This document shows, piece after piece, positions 30,336-40,306 of a DNA stretch of 64,000 bases. The stretch lies in the NCBI GenBank assembly GCA_011049715.1, contig DRHF01000109.1:1-64000 (forward strand), read 5' to 3'. Source of the DNA: Desulfobacterales bacterium. Its GTDB lineage: Bacteria > Desulfobacterota > Desulfobacteria > Desulfobacterales > UBA2156. The notes under the pieces were generated by a model, which did no database searches, was not told where the DNA came from, and worked only from the letters and a program-made list of their open reading frames with translations. Numbering within the stretch: the stretch's first letter is position 1; every line of letters begins with the position of its first letter. The position numbers and the translations under genes are program-made.

Positions 30336-31804
30336 TTTACCTGTGTCTTCGCTTTAAAAATAATACTTTTTCGCGAAAATAGCATATCACACATCTCCAT
30401 AAAAACACCTGATTGGAAGTAAAGGCAAAGAATACCGTAAATTACTATCCCAATAAATATTTGGGAAAGCAGCAAGGTAATATTGTTGGAGAACGTGACT
30501 AATTGTACAGAATAAATCCCAACTCCCATTACAGCACTTATTGGTAAGTAAGACGCAAAGTCGAACACCTGTTCCTTTAAAGGATAATCGATCATCTTTC
30601 CTGTGTAATAGGCGTTCACAAAATAGGCAAGAAAGGATGTGGCAATCTGCCCATAGATCATGGCTGTGATACCCCACCGGTAAGTGACGGTAATGGCAAT
30701 CACAATCAGGATCCTTTTCAGTATCTCAAGTCGGAATAATAGATTGGAACGACCCTGAGCAATCAAAACATTCAGATTTATTGAATGAACTGGATACAAC
30801 ATTCCAACCACGCAAAGCAATTGCAAGTATGGAACACATGGAATCCATTTTTCGGTGAGCAATACCAGAACCAGCGGTTTGGCCACAATCGCCAAACCTA
30901 CCATTATGGGAAAATTGATCACTACCAGCATGGTCAGCGCCTTACGAAGACCATGTTTTAACCGGGGTTTATCATCCTGCATCGACGAGAACACAGGAAA
31001 AGTAACCCGCCCGACTATACTAGAGATATTTGTTACAGGTAGTTGCTGAAGTTCCTTGGCGCGGGAATAAAACCCCAGGGCCATCGGAGAAAAAAGTTTA
31101 CCTATCACCACAAGATAAATATTTTGGAAAACAGTATCGAGTAAACCCGAAGCAAAAAGACGCGAGCCAAAAGCAAACATACCGCTCAGGGAATCAAAGC
31201 TAAAGACCAGTGATGGGCGCCAGGTGTTGAAAAACCACAATAGAATGATTCGAAAAAGATTGCTGCCAAGCGACTGCCCCACCAGGCTCCAGACGCCAAA
31301 ACCATTGAAAGCCATAGTTATACCAATCGCTCCTGAAACAATAGTGGCTATCATGCTTACTTTTAGTTGTGTCTTGAAATCTAGCTGCTTTGTGAGCAGA
31401 GTAATCTGCACTAGGCCAAAAGCATTAATAATTAGATTAAGAGACAAGGCGTATGTCAGAGTCGCCAACAACGGCTGATTATAAAACCCGGCTATCCACG
31501 GCGCAGATAGACACAGAAGGCCGGCAGCAAGAAAGCCCACAAGAATATTGAAATAAAATATCGAACATTCATCAATATGAGTTACGTCTTGCTTTTGAAT
31601 CAGGGCCTGGCCAAACCCGCTGTCAATAAACGACTGGGCACCAGCCATAAAAATCGCCATCATGGCAATCAGGCCAAACTCTTCGGGTAGAAGCAACCGG
31701 GCCAGAATGATCGAGATGATAAGTTGGATTCCCAACTGGCCAAAGCGCTCAAGAAAACTCCAGAAGAGGGCGTGCAATGTTTTGTTTTTTAATCCGTCTG
31801 ACAT
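30332..31804 (-). CDS. Polysaccharide flippase (MOP/Wzx superfamily)
   Basis: 490 aa, about 12-14 TM segments; LLPEEFGLIAMMAIFMAGAQSFIDSGFGQALIQK. Confidence 0.85.
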   Translation of the reverse strand: MSDGLKNKTLHALFWSFLERFGQLGIQLIISIILARLLLPEEFGLIAMMAIFMAGAQSFIDSGFGQALIQKQDVTHIDECSIFYFNILVGFLAAGLLCLSAPWIAGFYNQPLLATLTYALSLNLIINAFGLVQITLLTKQLDFKTQLKVSMIATIVSGAIGITMAFNGFGVWSLVGQSLGSNLFRIILLWFFNTWRPSLVFSFDSLSGMFAFGSRLFASGLLDTVFQNIYLVVIGKLFSPMALGFYSRAKELQQLPVTNISSIVGRVTFPVFSSMQDDKPRLKHGLRKALTMLVVINFPIMVGLAIVAKPLVLVLLTEKWIPCVPYLQLLCVVGMLYPVHSINLNVLIAQGRSNLLFRLEILKRILIVIAITVTYRWGITAMIYGQIATSFLAYFVNAYYTGKMIDYPLKEQVFDFASYLPISAVMGVGIYSVQLVTFSNNITLLLSQIFIGIVIYGILCLYFQSGVFMEMCDMLFSRKSIIFKAKTQVK

Positions 31805-31848
31805 ATTTCAGGAACTCTTATGCCTCATAAAAGGTTTGGCTACACGAT

Positions 31849-32020
31849 TCAGGATTCGTCAGCACCGCTCGTCTCATTCAGATATGCTCGAAAAATAACC
31901 ATAGCAAAGCGCCAACTGTCCTTTACCGCAAAGTCTCGCTCATTTCTTCGCAGCGCTTTCTGTTGATCGACAGGTGCGTTGCGCGATTCCACGCTGTACA
32001 ACGACCCCGCTGTTCAGAAT
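31849..32020 (-). pseudogene. 3' fragment of an unidentified coding sequence
   Basis: Open frame GSLYSVESRNAPVDQQKALRRNERDFAVKDSWRFAMVIFRAYLNETSGADES* without upstream continuation. Confidence 0.3.
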
Positions 32021-32025
32021 AGGAG

Positions 32026-32330
32026 CTATGTTTCTGAATTCAGGTGGGCCATAATCTCCTCCGGGGTATTCCACATCAACACGTCAATGATCGAGAGTCC
32101 AGGAACGAAATCCCAGCGTCGGCAATCATATTCCATATTCTGGAATTCTTGGATTTTGAGGGTGATGCCGCTGGCAGCGAAGTTCCCAGTGTCAAAAGTA
32201 TCAGCTCCGCCAGGGGAATTGAGGTATTCCGTCGCGCCCATTGCTTCTGAAATTCGCAGCGCCCAGTCGACGACAAACGCTTTTCAACACTCCCACGTTC
32301 AGGTGCGAGATATAAGATTCCTTTTCATCA
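32026..32330 (-). pseudogene. WbqC-like family remnant, frameshifted
   Basis: SYISHLNVGVLKSVCRRLG then, in another frame, GATEYLNSPGGADTFDTGNFAASGITLKIQEFQ...WDFVPGLSIIDVLMWNTPEEI; resembles the WbqC C-terminal pattern. Confidence 0.6.
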
Positions 32331-32395
32331 TCTTTTTGCACAATTTCATTCGATCTGCCGGGTTTTGGTTTTTCCAAAGAAACAGAGAAGTTCAA

Positions 32396-32563
32396 ATACA
32401 CTGTAGGGGTAAAAACGATCTGATTCTTCCTCCTGAAAATGCGTTTAAATTGGAAAAACACTTCAAACATGCCAAAGTAGCACTTCTACCAAAATGTGGT
32501 CATTTACCTCATGAAGAAAAGGCCGATGATTTCAATAAACTCGTTTTACAATATCTTTCTTGA
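32396..32563 (+). pseudogene. C-terminal fragment of an alpha/beta hydrolase
   Basis: GKNDLILPPENAFKLEKHFKHAKVALLPKCGHLPHEEKADDFNKLVLQYLS*. Confidence 0.5.
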
Positions 32564-32575
32564 AAATATCGATTT

Positions 32576-33880
32576 TTATGATGTGGGTATCGGTCGAGAA
32601 ACCCATCGAACAAGATGATGATTTAACATATATCCGTCCCAGGGAAGTTCAAATTGCGTCATCGCACCAAGCTCGGTAAATCGCTGTACTCCTTTTTCCG
32701 CAAATAACATTGTCAGGATTTCATATCTTTCCTTTTCAGCAATCAAGCCAACTGATTGTACATTTGGGGTGATAAGATCGGCAACACGCTCCAGACGATC
32801 TACTTTTCTAATGAATAACGTTCTGTTTCCTATTGGGGGTCCCAATTTTATCTCATCGTCCGAAAGAATTGTAAACTCAATACCGTCAGAATACCAAGCT
32901 TTATGAAACATATCATATTGTGCTCTTAAATTCAAAATTGCCGAAACTTCCTTTTGAGTTGGAACTGTTTTAGGAATGGACAGAAGTGCATTATTTAATG
33001 CTTGCTTAAGAAGAAACGCAAATTCTTCCAGTTCAGTTTCATCTTCGGTCTCAAGGAACAATGTGTGAGGCGATGCACAGGCCTTTTGCTCAAAGACGGA
33101 CATGTCCGTGGCAATCCGTTTTGAAATAGTCTCCTTGTCAATTGATTGTAAAGAATTTTTATCGATAATCATCAATGAGGTTTTATTGGAAAAAACCAAA
33201 TCCATGACTCCAAGTTTGGCAGGAAGCGAACGTAAAGCTTTGACGCTATCATCATTTCCCCAAAATATTCGAACGTCTGCATGTTCGGAAATAAATCGTC
33301 CCAATTCTTTCTTAGAACTATCATATCGGATAACAGCAATAGATCTTGCCAACTCTTTGCAACTATGGTTCTCATCAATTGTTACCTTGGAAAGAATTTC
33401 CAAGAGTCGGGCCAGTAAATCACCAGATTGGGAAGATGTCTTGATCAGGTTAACATTTTTAGTTAATATTCCCTGGATTAGTGATAGAAAACCTAAAGTT
33501 GGTACATTACCGGCCATCCAGTGAATCACCAAGCCTCTGGGTAAAGCGCGATATGAGCGGTTTTTTACAGCTGACCCTGACACGAAGCTATCAAGGACAT
33601 ATATGTCTGAAAAACTGTTTTTTAGCAAACGAATTAGATTTGATTTACGGCACCACCCAGCAATATATGCAATACCAGAATTCGGAAAAGCACGATGAAT
33701 GGGATTTTGTCTATCCATTAGTCTCTTACTGAAATCATCGAAAACGTCGATAATCTTACCTACTGGCAATTGTCCCAGAACATTTCCGGCATTTATAATG
33801 CCATCGATAATTTCAGATATTTTATAGTTTTCCTGTGCAACCCGCCCATTATAAAAATCAGCTTGAACTTGCTCCATCAC
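32576..33880 (-). CDS. LuxC-like acyl-CoA/acyl-protein reductase
   Basis: ALPRGLVIHWMAGNVPTLGFLSLIQGILTKNVNLIK; putative catalytic Cys in FEQKACASPH. Confidence 0.85.
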   Translation of the reverse strand: MMEQVQADFYNGRVAQENYKISEIIDGIINAGNVLGQLPVGKIIDVFDDFSKRLMDRQNPIHRAFPNSGIAYIAGWCRKSNLIRLLKNSFSDIYVLDSFVSGSAVKNRSYRALPRGLVIHWMAGNVPTLGFLSLIQGILTKNVNLIKTSSQSGDLLARLLEILSKVTIDENHSCKELARSIAVIRYDSSKKELGRFISEHADVRIFWGNDDSVKALRSLPAKLGVMDLVFSNKTSLMIIDKNSLQSIDKETISKRIATDMSVFEQKACASPHTLFLETEDETELEEFAFLLKQALNNALLSIPKTVPTQKEVSAILNLRAQYDMFHKAWYSDGIEFTILSDDEIKLGPPIGNRTLFIRKVDRLERVADLITPNVQSVGLIAEKERYEILTMLFAEKGVQRFTELGAMTQFELPWDGYMLNHHLVRWVSRPIPTS

Positions 33881-34989
33881 GCAAATTTCTCCGCCATAAT
33901 ATCACCACAGCCCCGAATTTCAGCTTGCTTTGCTCTCCCCAACACCTTGAAAGTTTTTCCTTTCCTTCCACAAGAACAGTCATCAATCCCTGTAATACAG
34001 CCCACATCCTCTGTTAACACCGAATGCCCGGGATAAGATGTTTGTATTGGGGTAATAAACTGAAGCAAGCCTTCTTCACCAATTCTCATCGGATTTAATG
34101 AAAGCTGATCTCTGACAACAACCTCACCCCATATTGGAACATGTCTTACCCCTGCTTCACATGTTGGATAGATCATACCGGATTGTTCTGTAAAACCGTA
34201 GAAGTCAACAACATCCCCCTTATTAACACCAAAAACGTCACTACAATCGGCAATCAATTTCTTTGGAGATACTTTTTCAGACTCAAGTTTCTTCCATCCA
34301 CCAATGTGTATAATCTTACTGCCTTTGAGTTTGTATTTCATCTTCTTTTCTAAAAGCTTACGTACAACAACCGAGTAAAGAATATAGGTAAAACCAAAAA
34401 TTATAATTTCCTCTTTTGCATTTTCAGCCTCAAGTAAAAGTTTGTCAAATTTATCGTCATCAAGGTTGAACTTCCCATCTATTTCTTCAAGGCAGGTATG
34501 AGTTTTACCGGCACAAAATAATAAGGATCGAATGGTAGAGCTTCTAGCCGTAACTTGCCTATTTCTACCAACAGATTCGGGGGTATCTATAACAATAAAT
34601 TTCCTTCGCTTATTTCCAAGCCGATTAAGGACAACTTTGTTAAAACATTTGGACTGCCGGCGGCTTGTCTCTTTATCCAAAGCTATACGACTAGATCTTC
34701 CACTTGTAGTTGCACTTGAGCTTATAGTTCTGAAAATCTTATTTTCAGGTATAGATAACAGCAATGCATCTTTGAATATAGAAGCTGGCAAGTACGGCAA
34801 TTCTTCAATTTGCTGCCATTTATCATAATTAAACCTTCTCTTCTTGCAGAAGTTTTGATATGGCTGACAATTATTATAATGATGATGTGCTACTTTTCTT
34901 AAAACTTCAATTAATAATGAAGATTTATGCGCTCTATCTAGTGAATATACTTCTTTCATTAAAAGATCGTTAAGATGTTTAAACTCCAT
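33877..34989 (-). CDS. LuxE-like acyl-protein synthetase
   Basis: LPYLPASIFKDALLLSIP...TISSSATTSGRSSRI, VVDFYGFTEQSGMIYPTCE adenylation-type motifs; 4-bp overlap with the LuxC-like gene. Confidence 0.85.
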   Translation of the reverse strand: MEFKHLNDLLMKEVYSLDRAHKSSLLIEVLRKVAHHHYNNCQPYQNFCKKRRFNYDKWQQIEELPYLPASIFKDALLLSIPENKIFRTISSSATTSGRSSRIALDKETSRRQSKCFNKVVLNRLGNKRRKFIVIDTPESVGRNRQVTARSSTIRSLLFCAGKTHTCLEEIDGKFNLDDDKFDKLLLEAENAKEEIIIFGFTYILYSVVVRKLLEKKMKYKLKGSKIIHIGGWKKLESEKVSPKKLIADCSDVFGVNKGDVVDFYGFTEQSGMIYPTCEAGVRHVPIWGEVVVRDQLSLNPMRIGEEGLLQFITPIQTSYPGHSVLTEDVGCITGIDDCSCGRKGKTFKVLGRAKQAEIRGCGDIMAEKFA

Positions 34990-35000
34990 ATTTCTATACC

Positions 35001-35258
35001 TTATGTAAGTTTTGATTCAAAGAATGATACTATCATTTTAAAGTTTTCAAGTTCTATGCCTTCGTCAGGATTTATTTCAATGGAAAAAGTTTCTTCAAGT
35101 GCTGAAATCAACTGAACGTGGGCCAGAGAATCCCAGGATTCAACATTGTCGGGATTCGAGGAATCGGTAATGGAATCCTCATGAACTTCCATAACTTGGG
35201 AAAACACGCCTATACAAGTCTGCCTAACATTATTCATAAAAAATCTCCAGATTAACAA
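35001..35258 (-). CDS. Acyl carrier protein
   Basis: 85 aa; phosphopantetheine site NVESWDSLAHVQLISALEETFSIEI. Confidence 0.88.
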   Translation of the reverse strand: MLIWRFFMNNVRQTCIGVFSQVMEVHEDSITDSSNPDNVESWDSLAHVQLISALEETFSIEINPDEGIELENFKMIVSFFESKLT

Positions 35259-35261
35259 TAT

Positions 35262-36224
35262 TTATTTAACAGCCAAAACTGCTGCGTAATTAATGTTATG
35301 TCCATCTTTCTCAGATTCTTCAATGGTCATTTGTCTTAATGTGCCCAAATGCTCATCTAAAACCCTCCATTTACATTTGTCTATAAAATCTCGAATTTCT
35401 TTCACAGTTCTAAAAAGTAGAATGTGGTCTTCGGCGGGAGAGTTAGCAGCTGTTGAAAAATAGCAAAAGCCTGAGGTTTTCATTTTAGTAGCCATGTTTG
35501 ACATCACTGCTTCACCATCCTGAATATGCTCTATAAGCTCTCCCATCAGCAAAGCATCAAGAGATTCATCCTCAACTGGAATTTCCTTTTGTATATCACA
35601 AATAATGGGCTCTGCTCTTTTGGAATCAACACCAGTTGCTTCAATCATCTTTTGCGTCATTTTCAAAGCTGATGGGCTGATATCAATAAGTTTGGATTGC
35701 ATCTCCGGACAACCGCGCAAGAGCTCGGAATGAAAAAGCCCATGGCCAACACCAACTTCAGCACCATTTGAAAAGTCCTTTACCTTGGGAATAAAACTAT
35801 CAAGAAAAAATTTAAATATTTCCCAATGGTTCGGCCAAAATATCTGGGTCATGCCTAAGCCTACAACATAATCAATCATATAATCGTCACGCCCATAAAC
35901 TTTTCTAAATACTTCTTCATAATCAGAATACCTATAATTGCCTTCTTTCCTAAAGTACATCTCCTCAATGCGAATGGTTTTCGTATACCAGAGATATGTT
36001 TTCGCAATATATTCATATCCATCCTCGCAATCTACTACCTTCAGCATTCTATTTGCAAGACTTTCAGCAAATTCAAAATATCGTTTATCAGCAATATTGC
36101 AATATCTATTAATTGCTTTTTTCTGAAAAGGCGATAACGCGGCAATTTGTTCAATTATTTTATATAAATTCGTGTAGTTTTTTACCATATCAGCCACATT
36201 TTCCTCCCTCATATTATTTTTCAT
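35262..36224 (-). CDS. SAM-dependent methyltransferase-like protein
   Basis: GAEVGVGHGLFHSELLRGCPEMQSKLIDISPSAL, LDALLMGELIEHIQDGEAVMSNM. Confidence 0.75.
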   Translation of the reverse strand: MKNNMREENVADMVKNYTNLYKIIEQIAALSPFQKKAINRYCNIADKRYFEFAESLANRMLKVVDCEDGYEYIAKTYLWYTKTIRIEEMYFRKEGNYRYSDYEEVFRKVYGRDDYMIDYVVGLGMTQIFWPNHWEIFKFFLDSFIPKVKDFSNGAEVGVGHGLFHSELLRGCPEMQSKLIDISPSALKMTQKMIEATGVDSKRAEPIICDIQKEIPVEDESLDALLMGELIEHIQDGEAVMSNMATKMKTSGFCYFSTAANSPAEDHILLFRTVKEIRDFIDKCKWRVLDEHLGTLRQMTIEESEKDGHNINYAAVLAVK

Positions 36225-36927
36225 TTTTCTGAATCACTTCCGGCTCATTAAAGAAAAAACATATTTCAGCTTCAAAATTTACATTCAAACCCTTTACTGA
36301 ACATCTGCGAATAAGGTAGCATTTACCATTATGATGAACTGTTGACTTGTTCTTAAACTTGACTTCTTTATATATTGAAAACTCACTATTATCCGGCCAT
36401 TTAAAATTGGTTAAATATGCCCATGATGGCCTACCACTTACCCCAGTATGAATCACCTCGGCCATGCAGTATCGGTAGTTTGCTTCTACTACTCCACGAA
36501 CAAGAGAAAATGTGTCAGATATATTATTTAGAACAGTTAAATATATACCATCTTCACTTTTATACTCATCTTCAATGTATATACTTCGATCATAATCTTC
36601 CTTTCTCTCAACAACTGGTTGTCTTTTTTGTTCAAATAGTAAAAGTTTTTTTCCTCCACTTTCTCCGGTCAAAATGTGCATCTGGGCAGCAGCATCTCGA
36701 CTTATAATATTTGAAGCATCATCATCTTTAATCTCTAAAAAACAATTAGACCTAATGAACCGATTGATTTTGAATGATTTAATACTTGTGATAAATCCAT
36801 TCTCATTACTTATCTTATCTATTTTTTGATAACTTTTCAGCATTTCTTCAAAAATAGTTAAACCATTCACATAATCTCGTTTGCCCAAGTAAAACAATGG
36901 AATATATATCATACATATTCTCCTCAA
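36214..36927 (-). CDS. Conserved hypothetical protein of unknown family (237 aa)
   Basis: Intact ORF overlapping the methyltransferase by 11 bp; no family recognised by eye. Confidence 0.6.
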   Translation of the reverse strand: MRRICMIYIPLFYLGKRDYVNGLTIFEEMLKSYQKIDKISNENGFITSIKSFKINRFIRSNCFLEIKDDDASNIISRDAAAQMHILTGESGGKKLLLFEQKRQPVVERKEDYDRSIYIEDEYKSEDGIYLTVLNNISDTFSLVRGVVEANYRYCMAEVIHTGVSGRPSWAYLTNFKWPDNSEFSIYKEVKFKNKSTVHHNGKCYLIRRCSVKGLNVNFEAEICFFFNEPEVIQKNEK

Positions 36928-37007
36928 TTTTCCATCTTACATTTTAGGTAAATAATAGTGTCTTCTTCCGATGTCTTTTTATCAATAGTTTTTGAATTAT
37001 GTTGCAT

Positions 37008-37949
37008 TCACGAATACCGTGCTGGTACTCCTGATAATTTCCCGCTATATGTCTTCAAATTCAATTTCTCCGCAGGGTTTCCAAATAACGTTATGCCGGT
37101 TTCTTTAAAATTCTTTACTACAACAGCCCCAATTCCAATTGTTGTATTATCAGGTATTTTGATATGAGGTCTGGCAGAAGTTGCGGACCCCAAAAAACAG
37201 TTCTTTCCGCTCTGTACAGAACCTGCCAGAGAAACATTACTTGCCAAGTGGTTATTTTCTCCTATAATACAGCTATGTCCAATTAAAGTCCCATGACCTA
37301 TTAAACTCTTTCTTCCAATAATTGTAGGTGTGTTCTCAAAGGCACCTTTAACAATTGTGACATTAGAACCTATAAATACATCATCTTCAATAATGACATT
37401 TCCTGTTTGCAAACACCGTATCTTATTTCCTTTTTCATCCCAGGCCCACATGACACCGGTAGCGCCAATTACAGAATTGGACTGTATATGAATATTATCT
37501 CCTATTTTAGTACCTTTATGAATTTTCACTCCGGATTCAATTAGCACATTTTCCCCAATCAAACAGTCCTCTATCAAACTAAATGGACCAATAGATGCAT
37601 TTTTTCCTATAATAGCAGATTCATGAACAATTGAATGAGGATGAATTTCATAATCCCTTTTGTTTTCAAATAAAGAAGATATATAATAAAATAATAATTG
37701 TGGATGTTTAGTAAAAATGTAAGCGTTTTTCAGCTTTTCATTTATTTTTAAATCGGGCTTACAGATGATAATTGATTTTTCTATTCTCTCTATACTATCC
37801 GGCTTATTACCTTCATAATAACATAATGTTTCTTTTACTTCCGGACCTATGGCTGATAATTTATTAACTTGTATATCATCTCCATGTACATTGAATTCTA
37901 GATTCTTTGAATTCAAAAAATCTATTATAGTTTCTAATTTAATAACCAT
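37008..37949 (-). CDS. LpxD-like hexapeptide-repeat acyltransferase
   Basis: Hexapeptide repeats (IGKNASIGPFSLIEDCLIGENVLIESGVKIHKGTKIGDN) after an N-terminal domain. Confidence 0.82.
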   Translation of the reverse strand: MVIKLETIIDFLNSKNLEFNVHGDDIQVNKLSAIGPEVKETLCYYEGNKPDSIERIEKSIIICKPDLKINEKLKNAYIFTKHPQLLFYYISSLFENKRDYEIHPHSIVHESAIIGKNASIGPFSLIEDCLIGENVLIESGVKIHKGTKIGDNIHIQSNSVIGATGVMWAWDEKGNKIRCLQTGNVIIEDDVFIGSNVTIVKGAFENTPTIIGRKSLIGHGTLIGHSCIIGENNHLASNVSLAGSVQSGKNCFLGSATSARPHIKIPDNTTIGIGAVVVKNFKETGITLFGNPAEKLNLKTYSGKLSGVPARYS

Positions 37950-38042
37950 TTTAATAACCTCACATAAATTTCCTTAAAACTGTTCTTGGACAATAGTGGT
38001 TTTATTATACTTAAAACTACAAATTTAAATTTGTTCCCCTAA

Positions 38043-39239
38043 CTAACTAACTTTTGAGATAGAATATGTGCGTGAAGTGGTTACTTCTTCAGTAATTTGC
38101 ATTGCTGTTGTTCTTTCTCTATGAATATGCATAATAATATCACAAATTCGATTCACATCATCCAGACTCAAATCATAATAAGTGGGCAATGTTAGAATAC
38201 GTTCCGAAACTTTCTGCGCTACTTTCAGGGAGGCAACTATCGATATGCTTTTATAACACGCGAAATCACATATTAGCGGATAAAAATATCGTCTCGCAAA
38301 AACATTGTATTGATTCAGTTTTTCATAAAGTTCATCGCGGTTCATGCCGAACTCCTTCTCATCTACTTCGATAGGCATGTAGGCGTAGTTGTATCGAATG
38401 TCCTCTGGGAGTGGTGGTGGCAGATGGATTCCAGGAACTGTGCTGAACCTCTCGCGATAAAGCGTGTCGATCTGCTGGCTCTTTTCGATGATTTCGTCGA
38501 AATACTTGAGGACATGGATGCCCATAAGGGCCTGTATTTCGGTCATCTTGGCGTTGGTCCCGGGCATCACGACTTCGACTTGGCTCTTAAAGCCGAAATT
38601 CTTCAGGTAGTCAAAAGTGCTTTTGAGACCCGAATCCTTAAAGGTCAAGAGGCCACCTTCGAGGGAGTGGTAGGACTTGGTGGCATGAAAGCTGAACATG
38701 CTCATATCGCCAAAGTGCGCGATAGACCTGCCGTTCACCTCTACGCCGAATGCGTGCGCCGCGTCGTAGATCAGGTTCAGATTGTGACGCCGGGCAATGT
38801 CTGCCAAGGCGTGCAAATTGGCAGGATAACCAAAGACATGGACCGCGAGGATCGCAGTGGTCCAAGGGGTAATGGCTGCCTCAACCTTCTCGGGGTCTAA
38901 TGTATAGTAGTCTGGCTCGATGTCCACGAAAACGGGCCGGATCTTATTCCAGAAGAGAGCGTGAGTGGTGGCAACGAAAGTGAACGGGGTCGTGATAACC
39001 TCGCCGGAAATTCCCATCCCCTGCAGCCCGATTTGCAGCGCCAAGGTGCCGTTGGTAAAGAGACACGCATTATCCGTCTGGAAATAGTGAGACAACTGAC
39101 GGGTGAAACGCTGAAGAACTGGTCCGTCGTTCGTCAGCCAGTGGGTATCCCATATTTCCTTAAGGCTTTCACAGAAATCCTCAAACCTTGGCAAAAATGG
39201 CTTGGTAACATATATCGGCTTTTTAAAAGGTTTTATCAT
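38043..39239 (-). CDS. DegT/DnrJ/EryC1/StrS-family sugar aminotransferase
   Basis: TNGTLALQIGLQGMGISGEVITTPFTFVATTHA, LIYDAAHAFGVEVNG, SFHATKSYHSLEGGLL (PLP lysine context). Confidence 0.92.
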   Translation of the reverse strand: MIKPFKKPIYVTKPFLPRFEDFCESLKEIWDTHWLTNDGPVLQRFTRQLSHYFQTDNACLFTNGTLALQIGLQGMGISGEVITTPFTFVATTHALFWNKIRPVFVDIEPDYYTLDPEKVEAAITPWTTAILAVHVFGYPANLHALADIARRHNLNLIYDAAHAFGVEVNGRSIAHFGDMSMFSFHATKSYHSLEGGLLTFKDSGLKSTFDYLKNFGFKSQVEVVMPGTNAKMTEIQALMGIHVLKYFDEIIEKSQQIDTLYRERFSTVPGIHLPPPLPEDIRYNYAYMPIEVDEKEFGMNRDELYEKLNQYNVFARRYFYPLICDFACYKSISIVASLKVAQKVSERILTLPTYYDLSLDDVNRICDIIMHIHRERTTAMQITEEVTTSRTYSISKVS

Positions 39240-39435
39240 GTTAACTCCATATTAGGACGTTGCCACCTTCTATAGGTGGAAAAAAGAGGGACAGCCATGA
39301 TTTTATGCGTTTCTTATCTTTTTTTAGCGGATCTGGTGTGTTTGCTGCTATTGTTTAGTATCAGGGAGATGAATTCTTGAAAATGCAATTTTGTATCCAG
39401 CTCCACCCCTTAATTAGCACGAACATAATGAGTTA

Positions 39436-39909
39436 TTAATCGGTTAAAATCACTTCCCAATACCCATTTCGATCACTTCCAAAGCGTTTTAATCGCTCCG
39501 TGGCCTTTAATTTTACAATATGCCCTTTAATCGTATTCGGACTTTTTACAAGAGCTCTGGCGAGATCTTCACGCGTTATATTTGGATTTTTACTCAGGAG
39601 AGCGAGGATTTGATCACGAGTTCGAGTTTTCTGGGTGGCTTTGAAAATCGTTACCTTAAAACCTTTCTGAATCTCTTCAAAAACCGGTTGGGGCAGGTCG
39701 TACTCGCTAAAGGTCTCAAGAACTCTTTTGATACCAGATCCATATTTTTCGATTATTCCCGCTTCCTTAAATACTGTTGCGATTTGTTTATTTCGTATGG
39801 AAGGAGAATAGTCTCCTCGGATCAGTTGCTCTACGGCTAATCCATCCGGCAGATTACCAGGATTAAAATGCGAGCAACCTCCCTTCTCATGGATTATGCC
39901 AGTTTTCAA
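39436..39909 (-). pseudogene. C-terminal part of an ATP-binding/RecG-like (AlbA-type) transcriptional regulator, N-terminus missing
   Basis: FNPGNLPDGLAVEQLIRGDYSPSIRNKQIATVFKEAGIIEKYGSGIKRVLETF plus winged-helix tail; no DNA-binding/ATPase N-terminus upstream. Confidence 0.6.
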
Positions 39910-40306
39910 TTTTCAGCCTCAAAAACTGTTTAAAATCGTCAATGTTCCGCGTTACCAGGATCAGACCATTCACCACGGATATTGCCGCAATCTGTCCATC
40001 AACAAATGACGGGGTTAAGCCTTTCGATGATAATCTGGCACGTTCTCTTGCATGCCACTCTGCTGCCCTGTCGTCATAAGGTAGAATAAGCATCGTGCGT
40101 TTGACGATGTCGTTAAGGAATGAAGCGAGTACTTCACGTTTACGGGATCGCGGAAGGCGTTGACAACCAAATTGAAGCTCATGCCAAACTGGCGCCGCAG
40201 TGACGATCTCGTGCTGGAATTTTTCAAACATCTTCAAGACCGAGGTATCCGGGACAGTTTTCACTGCCTCTGATAGTACGTTTGTATCAATGAGATATTT
40301 CATCAC
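39887..40306 (-). CDS. PIN-domain toxin (VapC/FitB-like)
   Basis: MKYLIDTNVLSEAVKTVPD, FVDGQIAAISVVNGLILVTRNIDDF. Confidence 0.88.
   Translation of the reverse strand: MMKYLIDTNVLSEAVKTVPDTSVLKMFEKFQHEIVTAAPVWHELQFGCQRLPRSRKREVLASFLNDIVKRTMLILPYDDRAAEWHARERARLSSKGLTPSFVDGQIAAISVVNGLILVTRNIDDFKQFLRLKIENWHNP

Noticed and set aside
31979-32563. 194-aa plus-strand ORF taken as one gene
   Set aside because: Only the last about 55 aa look like a real protein (alpha/beta-hydrolase end); the rest is antisense to a WbqC-like remnant
32576-34989. Bioluminescence (lux) operon
   Set aside because: LuxC- and LuxE-like genes are present, but luxA, luxB, luxD and luxG are absent and the context is glycan biosynthesis
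38310-38900. 196-aa plus-strand ORF
   Set aside because: Antisense to the well-supported DegT aminotransferase gene in its GC-rich part
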